From NCBI GenBank assembly GCA_025146135.1, contig CP102255.1, positions 2,666,001 through 2,730,000 on the forward strand: DNA of 64,000 nt. The letters run 5' to 3'. This DNA is from Anaerotruncus colihominis. Its GTDB lineage: Bacteria; Bacillota; Clostridia; Oscillospirales; Ruminococcaceae. The translations under genes and the position numbers were made by a program. The first letter of the stretch is position 1. Each line of letters starts with the position of its first letter. Below, one piece after another: positions 62,797 to 64,000 of this stretch. The notes beneath the pieces are model-generated. The model saw nothing but the letters and a program-made list of their open reading frames with translations, had not been told where the DNA came from and did not search any database.

Positions 62797-63274
62797 GAAC
62801 AGACTGCCCGAACTGCCCCAGGAAGCTTTTCGGCCAATGATCGCACAATCAGTCCAACTGGAACAGTTTTTGGGGGAAGAACTGATTTTTTGCTTTCGGG
62901 ATCTTGATGGCGTTCATACCTTTACTACCTGCTATGGCGATATCTATAAAACGGTCAATGCACTGCGGGACTATATCCGGCTTCTGGAATCGGTGTGCGA
63001 TCAGTGGGAGCTGACTGGATTCCATCGTGCTACCTACGAGTACCATGCAGAAAAACTGCGTAAAATTGCGGATAAACTGCAAGCTGGTATCGGCTACGAC
63101 TATGACAAAGCCGTGGAAAGATGCAAAAAGAAACGAGCCAGAAAGTCCCACAGCAACGATGTCGGGGAAGATGCCCTTCTGCTGACGGTACGGGCTGCCG
63201 GCAAGTCCGCTGACAATGAAAAGGAGGCTGCGCCTTATGAGGAAGATACCCCTTGGGAACCTGAACTCGAATAA
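62789..63274 (+). CDS. ICE protein, unknown function
   Basis: The 161-residue protein has an N-terminal helical region and a basic, then acidic C-terminus (KKKRARKSHSNDVGEDALLL). The ATG at 62789 has GGGGAGG 6 nt upstream and overlaps the previous gene by 8 bases. Confidence 0.5.
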   Translation: MDENRLPELPQEAFRPMIAQSVQLEQFLGEELIFCFRDLDGVHTFTTCYGDIYKTVNALRDYIRLLESVCDQWELTGFHRATYEYHAEKLRKIADKLQAGIGYDYDKAVERCKKKRARKSHSNDVGEDALLLTVRAAGKSADNEKEAAPYEEDTPWEPELE

Positions 63275-63419
63275 CCATATAAAAACACCTGTTAAAAAGT
63301 ATCATGCAAGCGTTGCCCGACAATCCCCCAGAGAACGGAACCGATTGCTGGCTTGCAAGAATTTTGCGTTTACCCACGCCAATGTGCATAAGCACTGCCG
63401 CCACTTCCGGCGCGGATAA
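63237..63419 (+). CDS. Possible small basic protein overlapping the previous gene
   Basis: A 60-residue frame from ATG 63237 has AAGGAGG 9 nt upstream and ends HANVHKHCRHFRRG. It begins inside the previous gene. Its basic, histidine-rich end may be real or fortuitous. Confidence 0.3.
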   Translation: MRKIPLGNLNSNNHIKTPVKKYHASVARQSPRERNRLLACKNFAFTHANVHKHCRHFRRG

Positions 63420-63449
63420 CCGCCCTGAAGCTACCCACGGAGGATGCCT

Positions 63450-63989
63450 ATGGAACGAGATGAACTACGCACCACTTTAGTGAACCATCTGGAAACCCTG
63501 CGGCGCAATCTGCAGGTCGTATCCATGGAGGTGCTGAAAACCAAGTACAAAAAACCATTTGATGCCCTGCGGCAAGACATCTGTAAAGCCGCTACCGCCT
63601 ATACCCGCTTTCTGGTATTCGACGGTATGCGGATCAAACACAAATACTTTGATGAGGCCGTACCCTATATTGATGCAGCTGTGAAGCAAACCAAGCGGCT
63701 CAAACAGATCTCAGATGCTGCCTTCCAGCGTCAGGATATTGACGAGATCGAATCACTCGCCCTTGCCCTGCGCAAAGAGATAGACGCAGCTCTACAGCCC
63801 TTCTATATGGGACATATGTGCCTTTATGTGACGCCGGAATGCTTTGACGACCCACCCAAGACGCCGGAAGTCTACAACGATGCAACCGCCTGTGTCTGGC
63901 GGGATGGCACATGGCAGCTTCTGGAGGATACCAGCAAAGGGTTCCTGCTCTTTGTCCAATCCAAATCCAAGGAGGAAGCTGCCGCATGA
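63450..63989 (+). CDS. ICE protein, unknown function
   Basis: The 179-residue helical protein (LVNHLETLRRNLQVVSMEVL, DAAVKQTKRLKQISDAAFQR) has no recognised motif. CGGAGG is 6 nt before the ATG at 63450. The next gene overlaps its stop by 4 bases. Confidence 0.5.
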   Translation: MERDELRTTLVNHLETLRRNLQVVSMEVLKTKYKKPFDALRQDICKAATAYTRFLVFDGMRIKHKYFDEAVPYIDAAVKQTKRLKQISDAAFQRQDIDEIESLALALRKEIDAALQPFYMGHMCLYVTPECFDDPPKTPEVYNDATACVWRDGTWQLLEDTSKGFLLFVQSKSKEEAAA

Positions 63990-64000
63990 AAAAAACATCT
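63986..64000 (+). CDS. Start of next ICE gene, cut by window end
   Basis: ATG at 63986 overlaps the previous TGA (ATGA) and begins MKKTS. AAGGAGG lies 10 nt upstream. Only five codons are visible. Confidence 0.45.

Larger units (their letters stand above)
27237..64000 (+). mobile_element. Integrative and conjugative element, partial (left part)
   Basis: All genes lie on the plus strand and share lower GC and codon use unlike the left side. Type IV secretion genes (VirB4-like, VirD4-like, TrbL-like, C39 peptidase), SSB, zinc-finger, DUF932 and sigma-like genes are typical of Firmicute ICEs. A Tad pilus block and RloAB cargo are included. Integrase, relaxase and attachment sites are not in the window, so the true left end (26.7-27.2 kb) and the right end are unknown. 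Confidence 0.85.

Overview
The window joins two unlike pieces of DNA. From 1 to about 26.7 kb is a GC-rich chromosome of an anaerobic, spore-forming Firmicute (class Clostridia). The evidence is a sporulation gene (spoIIR), acetate kinase beside tmcAL, and a large nicotinate-fermentation locus of the type described in Eubacterium barkeri. From about 27 kb to the right edge is a less GC-rich integrative and conjugative element (ICE). It runs off the window, and no integrase, relaxase or attachment site is visible.

Region 55-16851 (all minus strand) encodes nicotinate fermentation. In pathway order it holds nicotinate dehydrogenase (ndhF, ndhS and one fused molybdopterin subunit), 6-hydroxynicotinate reductase (hnr), enamidase (ena), 2-(hydroxymethyl)glutarate dehydrogenase (hgd), B12-dependent 2-methyleneglutarate mutase (mgm), 3-methylitaconate isomerase (mii) and the two subunits of 2,3-dimethylmalate dehydratase (dmdA, dmdB). 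Two steps are not seen, the serine-dehydratase-like Hmd and the dimethylmalate lyase Dml; they may lie left of position 1. Accessory genes are a GlmL-like ATPase beside the mutase, a UPF0280/ApbE-superfamily gene directly after hnr, an AA_synth (DUF1185) gene, an EIIC-like permease and a divergent LysR regulator. Hairpins divide the locus into permease, ena-hnr-UPF0280-DUF1185, hgd-ndhFSL and dmdAB-mgm-mii-glmL units.

Region 17.3-26.7 kb carries lysR, spoIIR, a repeat-rich membrane-anchored protein, ackA, tmcAL, a divergent phosphoribosyltransferase-like gene, a GntR-controlled ABC exporter operon with a clear operator over its promoter, and a lipid-anchored-looking or membrane-anchored unknown protein.

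Region 27.2-64 kb is the ICE. A winged-helix gene and a RinA/ArpU-like gene come first. They are followed by a type IV secretion block (pilin-like, TrbL/VirB6-like, C39 peptidase, PrgI-VirB4 fusion, VirD4), an S1-domain protein, an RloA-RloB (AbiL-type) defence cargo pair, and a Tad/Flp-type pilus block (TadE-like proteins, prepilin peptidase, CpaB, TadZ, CpaF, TadB, TadC, Flp-like pilin). Last comes a run of small accessory genes: zinc-finger, two sigma-like factors, SSB with an attenuator leader, DUF932 and a Cys-cluster protein. The type IV secretion block and the Tad block each start behind a near-identical promoter with two TTGGCA repeats 22 bp apart, which implies that one activator or sigma factor switches on both.

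Most promising leads: UPF0280 as a candidate flavinyltransferase for Hnr; the twin promoters with downstream hairpins; the Tad pilus inside a conjugative element; and the structured ssb leader.
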